A DNA stretch of 64,000 nucleotides from Trichobilharzia regenti (lineage: Eukaryota > Platyhelminthes > Trematoda > Strigeidida > Schistosomatidae). The notes below the pieces were generated by a model. The model was not told the DNA's origin. It did no database searches and worked only from the letters and a program-made list of their open reading frames with translations. The position numbers and the translations under genes were made by a program. The stretch spans positions 25,349,379-25,413,378 of the forward strand of contig OX235263.1 in NCBI GenBank assembly GCA_944472135.2, read 5' to 3'. This document shows, piece by piece, positions 1 to 12,054 of this stretch. Position 1 is the first letter of the stretch; every line of letters begins with the position of its first letter.

Positions 1-1755
1 TACTAGAGATTGTACTTAAGCTAGAATTCGACTACAAACTAGTTTGTGGCGATTTTAACCTCCCTGGAGTGAACTGGGATACCTGCACTGGACCGAGAAC
101 CTACGAGGTGATCCTAGAAGCCATAGATGTAGGAGGATGGAAGCAGTGCGTACGCCTCCCAACACGACACAACAATATTCTCGAATTAATCCTCTGCCAC
201 AAAATAAAGTCGATCTCGATAGAGGTGGGGGATAAACTCGACAACAGTGATCACAGCATACCGTACTGCACCCTACCCTTACAACTAACAACTAAAAACA
301 CACCTAAGAGTTCCCCGGTTTACTATCAATATAGGGTCTATCGAAATGCCGACTGGGAATTCCTATCGACGCTCTTGAGAAGCTCTGACTGGGGTGAATA
401 CCTCACCAATAATAACTTAGAAGTAATACTAAATACCTTCTACAAGACAATCAGTTCGGTAAGAGACACAATCGCACCCCTGAAATCTGCCCTAAAGACA
501 CCAACTCTGTTCATAGACCGCAAAACGCGAGTAAAACTAAGGAAACTAAAAAGGAAATTTTATTTATACAATGAATTTAGTGCATTACACCTGATACATG
601 AAACATTTAAAAATCTTGAAGAGAGATAAAAATGAAGGCACAACTCTAGGAAAATAAAGCCCTAGGGGCACCTATAAAACTCAGGAACTTTGCAAGACCT
701 TGCAAAAACGACTGAAGAAGGATGAAGACAACAATATCAGTCATTTAGAACATGAAGGTATAATTTATAACGATCTCAAGATCATTAGTGAACTCCTGAG
801 TGAGTGGTTCCTCAATAACGCCAAAGCGCATCCGTCCCCAGTTCTCGACATAACCTGCAAAAATAACTACAAGTTAGGTGAAATCAACTTTAATATACAA
901 AATATAGCATCGGCGGTAAGGACATTAAAAGCTAACAGTAGTTGTGGGATAGACGATATACCATCCGTCACATACAAAAACGGTGGTACGGATATGATAG
1001 TATTATTACTTAGAATATTTAATATCTCACTAGAGACTGGAGCCTACCCTGAAACTTGGAAAAAATGAGATATATTACCTAGGCATAAAGGAGGGCCCAA
1101 AACTAGTGTATTTAATTATAGGCCTATCAATATAGCACCTGTCATATCAAGGATCATGGAGAAAGTAATCAAAGACGAAATGTCAGACTACTTTCTAAAA
1201 CATAAACTCATCAACCTTTTACAACACGGATTCCTCAAGAAAAGATCTAGCGTCACTTGCCATATAGACTTTTTCAACGAAGTCACCTATAGAAGAGATA
1301 GGAGAGAGCTAGCAATTATCCTCTATTTCGATATAAGGAAAGCCTTCGACAGAGTCCCACATAGTCTGGTAGTCAGCAGGCTATGGTCACTAGGGATACA
1401 TAACCCCCTCTACAGTTGGATAAAATCATTTTTCTGTGACAGGAATCAGACAACTAAAGTTGGCTCAATGACCTCCAGACCTAGACCGATCAGCAGTGAT
1501 GTCATTCAGGGGAGTGTATTAGGACCCCTTGTTTTCATTATATACATAAACAGTATATGTGAATGTTTTAGTATAGGCAAGCCAATACTGTATGCAGATG
1601 ACTTAAAGGTGACATATACCTGCACAAATACAGATATCGGCACAACTATGAACTCCATACATGAAGAATTAGCAAAAATGGATAGATGGTGTGACAACTA
1701 GAGACATGAGTTTAATGCTGAAAAGTGAAGATGCCTCTGCATAGGCTGTTGCAAC
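1..1755 (+). pseudogene. CR1-type LINE ORF2 fragment (endonuclease/RT), broken
   Basis: This is the endonuclease and reverse transcriptase ORF of a CR1-type LINE, cut on the left by the window edge. Nearly every residue matches the intact minus-strand ORF2 at 23789-26614. The end of the endonuclease lies at 69-300 (an SDH motif is expected near 247), and the RT carries the YADD box near 1590. The frame is broken by stops after 629 and at 1066-1068 (TGA inside the RT) and by indels at 630-700. Homology stops at about 1755, where BEL gag sequence in the opposite orientation begins, so this is a decayed copy truncated at both ends. It cannot make a working protein. Confidence 0.9.
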
Positions 1756-2379
1756 CTCTATACGGGAGCTTATCTTCACCCACTTCCTTTGCAGTCGAGT
1801 AGGTAGGCGTCTTGCTATTACTTCTAGTATAAAACTCGAGTTGAGGTCACTCATGCAATTCATCGAAACCAATGCATTGTTATAAATCAGCAAATTATCC
1901 AAAAACTCATTCAGTGCCTTGGAGTCATCTTGTAATTGACCACCATTACCCTTAACAGCCTCGAATAATTTCCTTACAATCATCGAAGGTCTTCCAAACC
2001 TTTGACGTAGTATGCTCATAGTCTCGTAGTAGCCCTCTTTTGGCTTCATAAACTTACAACACTGTATAGCTCTTGCAGCAATTCCAGTCCAATACCTCAT
2101 CAAATAGATTAACTTCAATTCATCATTTAATAGAAAACTACTCAGCATGATCTCAAACTCCTTTACAAATTGTAAATAATCAGCCGGGTTTCCATCGAAA
2201 CACCGTGGTTCAAATTTAGGGAGTTTGATATTCCTCTTATCCCTAGACGACAAAACATTACCATCAACCATATCATGCTTAACATCAAATACATCGTTAC
2301 ATGTAACAGACAAGTCAACATGACTTACTTTCCTGTTTGCTTCCAAGACGCTCTGTCCATTCTTTGACCTGGGCATCAC
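1756..2379 (-). pseudogene. BEL/Pao retrotransposon gag fragment (DUF1759-like)
   Basis: This minus-strand reading frame begins at an ATG at 2379, about 110 nt downstream of the BEL LTR at 2490-2847. It encodes the N-terminal part of a BEL/Pao Gag: a basic leader, then a domain resembling DUF1759 (KLPKF at its start, RFGRP near its middle, and a KALNEF helix). The frame runs on to 1669, but from about 1755 it reads antisense CR1 sequence, so the true gag is cut there. The last 97 bp or so match the start of the plus-strand fragment at 11238, which continues further into gag. Family assignment rests on the domain pattern and the adjacent LTR. Confidence 0.75.
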
Positions 2380-2489
2380 TGAACGTAACCAAAATTCCAG
2401 AAAAGTTCCAGAAAACGCTTGTTCAAAGAAGACTTGGCCGGCACCAAGAAAGACAGACGGAGACTATCCAAACTGTAAGAAACTGTCAC

Positions 2490-2847
2490 TGTCAATGTAG
2501 TCGAAGGTTGAACGATCAATTCATGGTTGTTTGCTCAAACCCAACTTCCCTATATTTTCGCGGAGGCATCAATACGACAGTCATCGTCTCATCGGTCGCT
2601 GTTCAGAAAGAAGATCAAATACCGTCAGAAGTAATATCGTGATTTATTATTGTAATATTTGTTCATAGAACTTAGTTATTACGATGGTTATATGTTGGTG
2701 TTAGAATAAAGAATTCTCGAGTCGCCAATCGGTGTTTTGGTTTTTTGCGTCCGTTAGTACTAAGCGTTTCTGAAAGGCTTCGAGGGACAGCGAGAGGCCC
2801 AGCGTAGCAAGAGCTGTGCATTAACGGTTTATGAGACGTGGCTGACA
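2490..2847 (-). repeat. BEL/Pao 5' LTR (minus orientation)
   Basis: On the minus strand this 358-bp block starts TGTCAGCC and ends TTGACA, giving the short inverted TG..CA termini of an LTR. It aligns along its length with the solo LTR at 39994-40326, which fixes both ends. Shared landmarks include the block around the GAATTC at 2710 and the segment around 2520-2540. It lies immediately upstream of the gag fragment at 1756-2379, in the right orientation to be its 5' LTR. Thirteen bases separate it from the 5' end of the CR1 copy at 2860. Confidence 0.8.
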
Positions 2848-2942
2848 CGCACTGTTTGCCGTACGTTCGAAATTGGTGACATTTTTGCACGTGTTTGCTC
2901 TGAAATTTATTTACTGCTTATTGTATTATAATTCTTGAAATT

Positions 2943-4426
2943 ATGGTCCAAATCTCTAAAAAACGTGTTCGTAGAAACACAGTTGTTTTAGATAGTGGCT
3001 CAAATTCGGTTATAACTGCATTACCGCCTGGTAATACAGTATCAACTACTAGCTCTCAAAATGGTTTGAGTGCAGATCTCACTCCTGTGATACAGGTGAA
3101 AGATGTTCTGTTAGAGAACTCTGAGTTCTATAAACTAAACCTCCTTTTGAAAGATATGCAGAGGCAAGTAAGTGAAATTCAGAAAAAATTAGATCAGTTT
3201 GATAGTATGTCACTGCCAATCTCAAATACCACGGAGAGCCGTTCTGATATTGGCCAGGTTAAGTATTTACTGGATGTAACTCAAAATAAGCTTTCGGATT
3301 TAGACCCAATAGCCTGTCTGTTAAAACAACATCCTAAAATATCTCCAGACAACCTAAATAAAGCTGAAAATCTGATTGACTGCTTGGCTACGGAGGTGAT
3401 GAAGCGTATAACCTCTTCTCACCAAGCTATAGTTTACAACGTCCCAGATTCTCTGCCCCTGAAAACTGTAAGACACAAAATCCTGATTTGTTGCGGCATG
3501 GCTAGTGTTCCATGTGAATGCAAACGACTTCGTAAAAAGTCTAACCAGGCTAATTGCCCAATCATTTTTAAATTCAGTAATTCCCTTGATGCTAGTAAGT
3601 TTACTAAATGTCAGGATCACTTAAGACTGAATAGCAGTTATAAGTCTATAACCGTAGCTCAGGATAAAACACCGTGTCAGCGCAGAATAATGCGTAGTAA
3701 TAACCTGGTCACCTCCTCTAGCTTTGATTTACCAAATAAGGATCGTGCACAGCAACAGACACCTAGTGCTGAAACTAGCATTCAGCAAACTACACAACAA
3801 ACACACCTGCCAATGGAACTAGGAACTGATTTAGATACCAGTACCCCTGTAAATAAAGCCTCATCGAAAGATGTTAAAATAGCTAGAACTTCTGCAAGTT
3901 GTTCTAAGAAATTTCCCCCCAAACGTAGTAGCCTCACCACGATGAACAAATTTCGCAGGGTTGAGACTAATGATGGGGAAGAATACTTTGTATTCAATAA
4001 GCCTGCTGAGAGTAAGAATGCCAACAAACCATCACTTGTTACGAAAAACTCCTCTCGAAACATAAGTATATCTGGAGGTGTTCCGCATGCTCCACCTTAT
4101 AGAAAGTCAGGCTCCAAGACTCCTAAAGTCTTGCAGCCAAAGCACCTTCCTTCACAATTCCCTTTAAGTTATAAAAACAACCCGAAGGTGTATACCGGTA
4201 TGACGAATAGCAGTTGGATGGGTAGACCTTTGATGCTATGCCTTTTAACCGTCAACCTAGGCCCAACCTGTACTACCCTTATATCCAGGAACACATGGTA
4301 AATTTTCCAGGTGTCCCGAATCACTGGTACGACCCATGGCACCTAGGACCACCTCATTGCACACCAACCCGATGTACAGACACCCAGTCCGACCTCCTTT
4401 TCATTCATAAATTCTTGCGGTGCTGA
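2943..4426 (+). pseudogene. CR1 ORF1 (RRM-like nucleic-acid-binding protein), frameshifted
   Basis: The start ATG at 2943 lies 83 nt from the element 5' end, matching the position of ORF1 in the sister copies. The frame opens to 4301 (452 codons). The protein has a basic N-terminus, a conserved LTPVIQV segment, a coiled-coil-like region, and an RRM-like domain with IVYNVPDS, a CECKRL motif and a DKTPCQRR end. A basic, low-complexity tail follows. Near 4190-4240 the homologous reading moves to another frame, which is open to 4426, so a frameshift has separated the C-terminus. LINE ORF1 proteins of this kind bind the element RNA. A shorter copy of the same ORF1 is at 12139-12960. Confidence 0.8.
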
Positions 4427-4496
4427 CGCACAAATAGATTTAGGTTATGGTGACATTTTAAGCCAGTTTGTAGTATCCCGTGACTTATTCACGATA

Positions 4497-7320
4497 TTGC
4501 TAATTAATGCACGTTCCTTAATCAATAAGATATCTGAACTAAGGACATTATTATTAGTCGCCAAGCCTACTGTAGCTCTGATTACTGAGTCATGGTGCTC
4601 ATCCTCTGTACTTGATGTGCATATAGGTATCGATGATTACACTGTACACCGTGCAAACAGAGATTGCAAGCGTGGTGGAGGATGTCTCATATATACATAG
4701 CTCATTTGTAGTCAGTAAGGTGGAAGATGAAACAATGAATAATGTACCTGACTCACTCTGGGTTGTCTTACATGGAGATAAGTACAAACTTCTCATAGGC
4801 TGTGTTTATCGAGCACCAAGCAACAAAAGAAACTGATGCGTTATTAGCTAAATCGTTTGCACACGCATCCTCGTTTAGTGCTAATTACAAAATAATTGCA
4901 GGGGACTTCAATCTTCCAGAAGTCAATTGGCTAACTAGTTCCGGCCCCCAACGCTTCGACGAATTACTTGCCACTATAGACTGTTATGGATGGCAACAAC
5001 ACGTCCAGACACCTACTCGTGGTGACAACATGTTGGACCTTGTTTTTTGTCATGACACAATCCCAGTATCCACTATGTTGGTAATAGATTTTCCAGTAGT
5101 GACCATAGAATGGTACTCTGCTCTCTGCCTTTCTCACCACTAAATACAGGAAACAAACAAGACTCAGGAAGCACAATATGTCGTAGTTACAAATATACAG
5201 ACTGGGGATTAGTCCAAGAACTTATTCGACTCTGTCAATGGGATGACTATTTTACCACTGACTCCCTGGAGGCCTTAGTAACCCTGTTTTACAGGAATGT
5301 TACCCTTTGTCTAGATACAGTTGCTCCAAAGAAAATAGTGAAATTAAGTAGACACCGAACTGAATATATTCCAAGGGCACACCGTAATAAGTTAAGGAAG
5401 CTGAAGAAACAGTACTATTCCACTAAGGACATATCACTATTGCTCTCAATCCACGAGTCTCTTGAATCTATCAAGCGCCTACGCTCTCAAAAGGACCTCG
5501 ACGAAGAGTTAACGGCACTTGAAAGTACCTCCAAAGTTTATAACTTAACGGCACTTCTTAAAAAACGAATGCAGTCGGCGAGGGAAATCCCATACTTACT
5601 TCACGACAAAGTAATCTACAATGAACCTGCCACTATCTGTGAACTTTTCAGTGATTGGTTTGCAAACTTTAGTTTAGAAACACATATGCCTGGTGAAACC
5701 GCCCCCCTTACTATCTCTTCCCTTGAAAGCATTGTGTTCACTAATCAGTTAATAGTACAAGCAATTAAAAGCCTTAAACCTTCCACTAGTACGGGACCGG
5801 ATGGCCTCGCTTCGATAATTTTCAAAAACAGTGGGTGTGATATACCCTTGTTACTTCTTAAATTCTTCTCAATATCTATGGACACTGGCACTTACCCTAG
5901 TGAGTGGAAAACTAGCTTCATAATTCCACATTACAAATCTGGTGATAGGGCAAACGTCCGCAATTACAGACCCATAAATATAACCCCAGTTATCTCACGA
6001 ATCATGGAGAAAGTTGTAAAAGATCAATTGTCAGACTACCTAATTAGGGAAGATCTTGTTACAAGGTCTCAACACGGATTTCTCAAAAATAGATCCTGCG
6101 TTACTTGCCACTTCGACTTTTTCAACTGCATCACTAGTAGTCGCGAAGCACGTAAGCTAGTCGTTGTTCTCTACTTCGATATATCTAGGGCATTTGACAT
6201 GGTATCTCACAGTATTCTCTTTGAGAAGCTGTACTCTTGTGGAATTCGCAACCCATTACTGAACTGGTTAAAATCATTTCTAAGCAACAGGGTACAAATA
6301 ACCAAAGTTGGATCTGTATTGTCTCATCCTAGGCAGATCTCAAGTGGGGTCGTGCAAGGTAGTGTCCTAGGTCCACTTTTATTCACAGTTTACATTAACA
6401 GCATTTGCAAGTGCTTCACCTCAGGTAAACCATTCCTATATGCTGACGACCTCAAAGTCGTCTACTCCTGCTACACTCATGAATTAAGCGATATGGTTAC
6501 TAAAATACATCTTGAACTAAGTAGCCTTGCAACGTGGTGTGCTGAATCCTGTCTAAATTTTAACATTGACAAATGCGGCTGGATTTGTATCGGCAACAGT
6601 AAGCTTGATCTAACTCTTGAAATAAATGGGCGAAAACTAGCTAAGCTCAACTCAGTCGTAGATCTCGGTATTAGATACTCTAGTAACCTAACGTTCGCTG
6701 AACAGACTGATTATGCCAGACGTAAAACGCGAAGGCTGATAGGATGCATAACACGCAATTTCTTTTGTTGTGAAACTAGGGTTTTATTATACAAAGTATG
6801 TGTCCGACCTATCTTAGAATACTGCCCGTTTATTCTTAGCGGACTCAGACAAAATGACAAGCTTAAATTAGAGGGAGTGCAACGGCAGTTTACCTCAAGA
6901 ACTCTTGGTTTAGAAAGTGGTCTGGAATACCATGAGCGATGCGAAAGACTAAGATTAGAACCCCTCTGGAAAAGACGCCTTAAGCTAAACCTTATCTTTT
7001 ACTATAAGCTAACTAATCTTCTCTTGCATTCCTCCGAGCCAATAACTAAACCTACCGCTGTCATCAGTTACAATCTTAGAAATCATCACAACCTAGCTGC
7101 TATAGAGCACTGTCAGACTTACGTGCGGTACAACTTCTTCTTAAATAAGTTTTCAGTCATTTGGAATAGACTACCAGCTAATGTGCGCGATGCAAACACA
7201 CTTCCAGTGTTCATCTCCTCAGTCACCAGACTGCTCAAAGATGACAATGCACTTTTGCGCCTGACTCTTACACCTTCTTTTTCACCCTACATAGATATTT
7301 TAAGTTCTTTAAACGTGTAG
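4497..7320 (+). pseudogene. CR1 ORF2 (endonuclease-reverse transcriptase), endonuclease frameshifted
   Basis: This ORF encoded an AP-type endonuclease followed by RT. The endonuclease is spread over three frames: 4497-4700 (NARSL, TESW, RGGGCLIY), then about 4690-4836, then 4802-5143 (GDFN motif). The pieces overlap, showing at least three indels. From 5110 a single 736-codon frame carries the entire RT (YFDISRAFD, GSVLGP, YADDLKV near 6435) and the C-terminal region ending at the TAG at 7318-7320. The intact relatives are 23789-26614 and 53287-56577. The RT alone could be translated, but target-site nicking would be lost. Confidence 0.85.
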
Positions 7321-8280
7321 TTACAACAAACTACAATTATAAATTTTAATATTATTGGAACTAGATGATTAACATTTCTACACAGGACAGTAATATTAGT
7401 TCACACATAATATAAAAGTTAGCATAACGGGACTAGTTAGTTTGTGAACAAAAAATAAGCATAGTTACTAAACAGAATATATGTGTATATTTATTAATCA
7501 CTCCTTAAGGACTCCCGTTGCTTTCTTTTGCGTTGCTGTTGTTTGTCTTCTTTTCTGTCTCACCATTTCAGCTTCCATTTGACTTTTTGAATGAGAATGA
7601 ATAATGTGGATATTTGACCATTTACAATGACAAATGATCTGCAAACATTATTGGTCCCGTATCTTTCAGTTGCCTGGTTAATAACGAATTAACTTTCTCC
7701 ACGACGCAACCTGGATTACATTTGTGGAATATACTCTTATACCAATGGAAAAGTATCTATTTGTAATACAACGTCACGATTGTAGCTTATAACATAACTG
7801 ATCGTATCTGTAAAAATAGCTTCCTTATTACCCAATTTGGATTTAAATCAAAAATGAGATTCGGATTTGTACACATCCAAGTTATATTGAGGAATTACTT
7901 CAAGCTTTATTTTTTCCCAAGTATTTTTAATCCATCCAAAACTTACTTGGGTTTTTTTGTTAGTGCGAAGTCAATATTCCTATATTTCATGACGTGCTCC
8001 ATTGAATGACTGGCGATCATATTGTTCCCACAGACCTAAGACAAAAACGCCAGCAACCATGTAATTTAACCATAAACATAATTTATGAAATTTAAATAAT
8101 GCTTATCCATGCCTGTATATTTGGTGTGTCCTACACAGGTAGGAAAAAATGTGTATTTTATTGAAACATTATTATTAAGTATGATTGCTAATCGTATATG
8201 TAATTTATCATATTGATGATGCCTGTAAACTGGCGTCTCTCATGTACAAAATGAGAATATACTATTATTATTATTATTAA
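7321..8280 (+). other. CR1 copy A 3' UTR with conserved stem-loops and (ATT)n tail
   Basis: This non-coding 3' region holds three blocks also seen in the other CR1 copies. They are a long imperfect hairpin (7891-7980), a short hairpin TCCTAC..GTAGGA (8129-8144), and a terminal segment with GATGCC..GGCGTC and CTCAT..ATGAG pairings at about 8217-8250. The region ends in a TTA/ATT microsatellite. No open reading frame of note lies here. By analogy with LINE biology, this is where the RT would recognise its own RNA. Confidence 0.7.
7891..7980 (+). other. Covarying RNA hairpin in CR1 3' UTR (copy A)
   Basis: The inner stem CCCAAGTA (7916-7923) pairs with TACTTGGG (7944-7951). The outer stem GGAATTACTTC (7891-7901) pairs, with bulges, with GAAGTCAATATTCC (7967-7980). 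Other copies have CCCAGA paired with TCTGGG, so two adjacent base pairs have changed on both sides while pairing is kept. Confidence 0.65.
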
Positions 8281-8283
8281 AAC

Positions 8284-8519
8284 TAAGTCACACTAAGGGT
8301 ACAGTAGCTATCGAACAATGTGAAACAGCCACCAGGCAAAAGTTTTACTTGATTAAGTATGCACAGATATGGAATAAACTACCAATGGACATGCGCCAAG
8401 CAAGTTCATTGGATTCCTTCAAAAAAGTGCTTAACGACAAACGACAAGAGTTTGCGAACGATAGTTGTTCTAGTTCCTATCTGAGAGCCTCCGAAATTAT
8501 AGGTCGATTTAATGTATAA
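8284..8519 (+). pseudogene. CR1 ORF2 C-terminal remnant
   Basis: About 78 codons are open from 8284 to the TAA at 8517-8519. They align with the last residues of the 941-residue ORF2 (shared HTKGTVAIE, YAQIWNKLP and ASEIIG blocks). No start codon or catalytic domain is present. It is only the tail of the ORF, left by 5' truncation. Confidence 0.8.
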
Positions 8520-9039
8520 GCTTAAATACTACACCTGTTGTTTTTTGCCTCTATTTATAATTTTAGATAAAACATTAACAATTAAGATACTTACCCTCAA
8601 ACAGACAAAAAATTTCGTTTGTAAAACTTCTACCCAACACAATAAGTGGAATAAAATGGACGTAAACCGACAACATGAAATAGATATAACTCACCACAAC
8701 ATCACATGGACAGATGTACGCTCGTTGGGCACCATATAAACCTCACCAACTACAACCCAACATTCCTGAGATAATGTGATGAACTTATATCCATAATGTT
8801 GCTGAGCAGTTAATAGTCTCAACTCCAGTGGAAACAGCTGAAATTCAAAAGCCTTCTTCAAGAGAAGTAAATACCCACAAACAGTAGAAATCCATTAATT
8901 AATGCGTCTAAAGCCTTTGTATTTTACTCCCAACAATGACATTGCAGATCAAATGAGATAAACATATCACTGATTTCAAAATGACACATCAATGAACTAT
9001 AATTCAAGGATTCTGCACACAACAAAGCTATGTATGAAA

Positions 9040-9121
9040 ATTGACTTCAAGCTTTATTTTTTTTCCAGGCACTTATAACCCATCCATCAAAGACCTGGTT
9101 TTTTGTTAATGAGAAGAAAAT
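9040..9121 (+). other. Covarying RNA hairpin in CR1 3' UTR (truncated copy)
   Basis: This is the same structural block as at 7891. The outer ATTGACTTC (9040-9048) faces GAAGAAAAT, and the inner CCAGG (9065-9069) pairs with CCTGG (9094-9098). The stem is shorter and more decayed than in the other copies, but the inner pairing is complementary again with different bases. Confidence 0.5.
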
Positions 9122-9750
9122 ACTTCTGTATTTCCTGATGTGTTGCACTCACTGGCAATCTAGTAGATTTTATCATTTGTGTACAGAAATGATTGTACAT
9201 AAGTGAAAAGTTTGTTTTATACTACTGGCATTAACATTTATCAAGTGTATTTATAATTTCCAGCGTACATGTAAAACATATTATGCTATCGACTGTAAAT
9301 TGTGACTGAATAATATGGTTCTATTTCTGTAACAATTTGATGATGCCTCTAGACTGATGTCCCTAATGTACTGTACTATGAGAATAAATTTATTCATAAT
9401 AGTTACCCATTTTCATATAATTTTCTAAAATTCATAATGTTAAAGCTATGTAGCATTTTTTCATTGTATAGTTGATGAGTCACTTTGCAATGTGTAACGG
9501 ACATTATATTAAATTGGCCGCTAAAATTTAGCATAACAAGTTCTGCTAACCAGTTGCTTTTCTCAGGACCACATCACATAACTTTGTCACTAATTGTTCC
9601 ATTACTTAAAATGATTAAAATATTTATGCAGCAAATGTTTTCTTGCTTGACCACGCTTGTTTCCCTTATAACACTCAATTATTGAGCCGATTGTATTCTT
9701 TGATAATACGAATTATAATATTGATTATACTCTTATCATATATATATGAT

Positions 9751-9943
9751 TTATTTTATTTTTGATTACAGCTTGATTTCACACCATATTTTGGTGGTAG
9801 TATGGAATTTTCAGCATGGATATCGGTAGCCCAAATTTTGCAGGCTGACCATAGATATCAGGTGTGCGTCGGTAGGTGATCGAACCTCGGAGCATGTGCA
9901 TGGTCGGTGAGAGTCCTAACCACTGTGCCACCAACGGCTCCCT
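9751..9943 (-). mobile_element. tRNA-derived SINE, copy 1 (minus)
   Basis: On the minus strand this reads a tRNA-like head with a pol III A-box-like segment (GTGGCACAGTGGTTAGG) and a B-box-like GGTTCGATCAC. The same non-tRNA body as the copies at 38556 and 42623 follows, then an A/T-rich tail (9751-9765 on the plus strand). The acceptor-stem half has decayed relative to those two. It is the most diverged of three copies. Confidence 0.75.
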
Positions 9944-10599
9944 GTAGACTAGCTACCCTTCTTCAGTATACACACACTGCAGTATTGTTAACCAAATGCT
10001 AAAATTTTGTTGGTTTTGTTAATATCTTTTTATAATATGTTAAGACATACAACTTTGCAATGTCGAATGTTTACTATATATAAGACTGTCATGATAATTT
10101 AGTACACTAAGTCCTGTCAACCGACCTTACCTTCAGTTCATATTACCTACATTGAACGCTTGCTATAGTGCTCTGCTGAATCTTGCTCCAATATTCACAA
10201 AACCTATTCTTTTTACTCTTTAAGGTTTTGACTTCTTATAAAGTAATCGTTCATTGGGACGCATGCACACATATATAATATGCTCAAAAAGATGTACGTG
10301 GAGACCTATTGAAAGCACTCATTAAGAAAGCTGGGGAGATGGAATTATGAGGTACGAAAATGTCTGGTACCAGCAATATATTTGCTGTAGCTATAATAAT
10401 CATAGTCTCAGAGCCTCACATCAAAAAAGGAGGGAAGGTGGCGCTAGCTGATCAGTAGATATGGTGGTGGTCACTAAGGTGAATCGCTCCATTCTGCAGG
10501 AGCAGCAATATGTAATGCAACAGCTCAAGTTTTTTCTGATTTTTCTGAGAGTTTAGATCTTTATCTTGAAAAAGATAATGATGGACGCCTAGACAGATC
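9944..10599. other. No gene recognised
   Basis: This is AT-rich anonymous sequence between a SINE and an RTE fragment. I see no open frame, repeat or motif that I can support. Confidence 0.6.
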
Positions 10600-11238
10600 A
10601 TGCTTCTGGCTTTAAATATGTGCCATTCGCCCTGCCTATTCTTGAGATTCTACTCTCAAACCTGCATGGAAGTTCTAGGCAGAAAGAAAAGACAGGACAA
10701 ACAGTGGCTCACTACGGACACTTGGAAACTAATAGAAGAGAGAAGGATAGTGAAACAAAAGATTATCCAGTGCACCGAAGAGCAACAAAAAAAGGGATTG
10801 AATGCAAGCTACAATACACTGAACAGAAGAGTAAAGAAGAGTGCCCGTGAAGACAAAAGAAAATATTATGAAACCATGGTAAGTGAAGCAGAACAAGCTG
10901 CAGGCAAAGGAGACCTCGCCACACTCTACCAAACAACTGGGAACCTATCGGGAAAAAGTTCGACACAGATAAAGCCAGTAAAGGATGACAATGGAAAGTC
11001 AATCGCCAAAGAGGTGGAACAAAGAAAACACTGGGCTGAACACTTCGAAAGACTCCTAAATCGACTGCCACCTACAACGTGCCCAAGGATACCAACAACA
11101 GAAGCAGAACTACAAGTGAACATCGACCCCCCGACGAAATCAGAGGTCCTGAATGCAATCAAAATGTTAAAAGCCGGAAAAGCAGCAGGACCAGATGGAA
11201 TCCCGGCAGAAGCATTAGAAATGTACCCAGAGACAATT
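10600..11238 (+). pseudogene. RTE-clade LINE fragment (endonuclease-RT linker and start of RT)
   Basis: The open frame continues to 11244, but RTE-like residues cover about 10655-11238. They form a basic helical linker (WLTTDTWKLIEERR, KSAREDKRKYYETM), the AKEVEQRKHWAEHFERLLNR block, and the first RT motif AGKAAGPDGIPAEAL. This arrangement is typical of RTE elements such as schistosome SR2-type LINEs. Both the endonuclease upstream and the RT catalytic motifs downstream are missing. The right end is an abrupt fusion to BEL gag sequence at about 11238. Confidence 0.75.
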
Positions 11239-12054
11239 GAGTGACCTCAACTCGAGTTCAGTCCTGGAGGTAACAGCGAGTCGCTTACCTACTCGACTAC
11301 AAAGGAAGTGGGTGAAGATAAGCTCTCGTATAGAGGATGAAGGTATTGATCCTAAATTCGATGACATTCTGAGACTTGTAAAAGATAGCGTCAATCAATC
11401 GATGAGCAAGTTTGCTAGTATATCGCATCTCACCTCTAGAATAGAGCAGTCTGAGAGCAAAATGCAATCATTTATGACGAAAGGGTCTCAGAGAAACGGA
11501 TATCGAGGAAGCTCTATGGTGTCTAGTAGTCAATATAAACTTAATGAGTGTAGCAGGTTTCGTGGTACGTACTCAACAGATAGGTTACAAGTTGTGATAC
11601 AGACACAGTTGTGTTTAACGCGTTTGCAAGAAGTGCATACAAAGGTGAACTGTGAACCAGTGAGCAAGTTCAATGAAAGCTGAACGTGATATCAAGGTCT
11701 GGCTCCGAATTGTGTGACGATAACGGTGCGTTGAAGAAGTCTGTAGTTGTAACTGGTAGGCCATTGTTGAATAGAGTGTCATAGAGGAGAGTTACAGTCT
11801 CAAAATGCAGTTCTGACTCCACAAGTTTACAAGGTATTACTAGTCAGAGTGAAGATATTAAACCTTTAAGGATTTGTGAGGAGGAACCAAAATTGTCTAC
11901 TTCTGTTATTAAAGAGTTTGAAAATGATGAAATTGACGGTAAAGTGAATATTCGTGGTAATGATCATGATAGTGCAGATTTGTCTTCGGTTGATCATGAT
12001 GAGATGAGGGATATGCCTACTACTGCTAAGTTGAACAGAGGTAAAACTATTTGG
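11238..12054 (+). pseudogene. BEL/Pao gag-pol fragment, plus strand
   Basis: The first 97 bp or so repeat the end of the minus-strand gag fragment (DLNSS, LPTRLQRKWVKISSRIE). The frame then continues to 11683 with a serine-rich linker. After indels, a second open stretch at about 11830-12054 encodes an acidic region (SVIKEFENDEIDG, SSVDHDEMRD). Neither protease nor RT motifs are reached. The right end is the 5' terminus of a CR1 copy at 12055, which apparently landed in this gag. The start and stop of the open piece have no functional meaning. Confidence 0.65.

Larger units (their letters stand above)
2860..8280 (+). mobile_element. CR1-type LINE, full length but decayed (copy A)
   Basis: This is a complete CR1-type element. 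Its 5' terminus CGTACGTTC is shared with four other copies in the window. It has a short 5' UTR, ORF1, ORF2, a 3' UTR of about 960 nt with stem-loop structures, and an (ATT)n tail at 8258-8280. Full-length CR1 copies are unusual because most are 5'-truncated. ORF1 and the endonuclease are frameshifted while the RT is open, so the copy is not autonomous. A second CR1 tail follows the microsatellite with no spacer. Confidence 0.85.
8281..9400 (+). mobile_element. 5'-truncated CR1 copy in tandem with copy A
   Basis: The sequence directly after the (ATT)n of copy A re-enters CR1 ORF2 near its C-terminus and runs through a 3' UTR to a GATGCC..ATGAGAATAAATTTATT end at about 9400. It is closer to the minus-strand element at 23789 than to copy A; for example it ends RFNV where that ORF ends PFNV. 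A severely 5'-truncated insertion into, or next to, the tail of an older CR1 fits. Confidence 0.75.

Noticed and set aside
5110..7320. Independent RT gene of 736 codons
   Set aside because: The ATG is internal. The frame is the 3' part of a frameshifted CR1 ORF2 whose endonuclease lies upstream in other frames.
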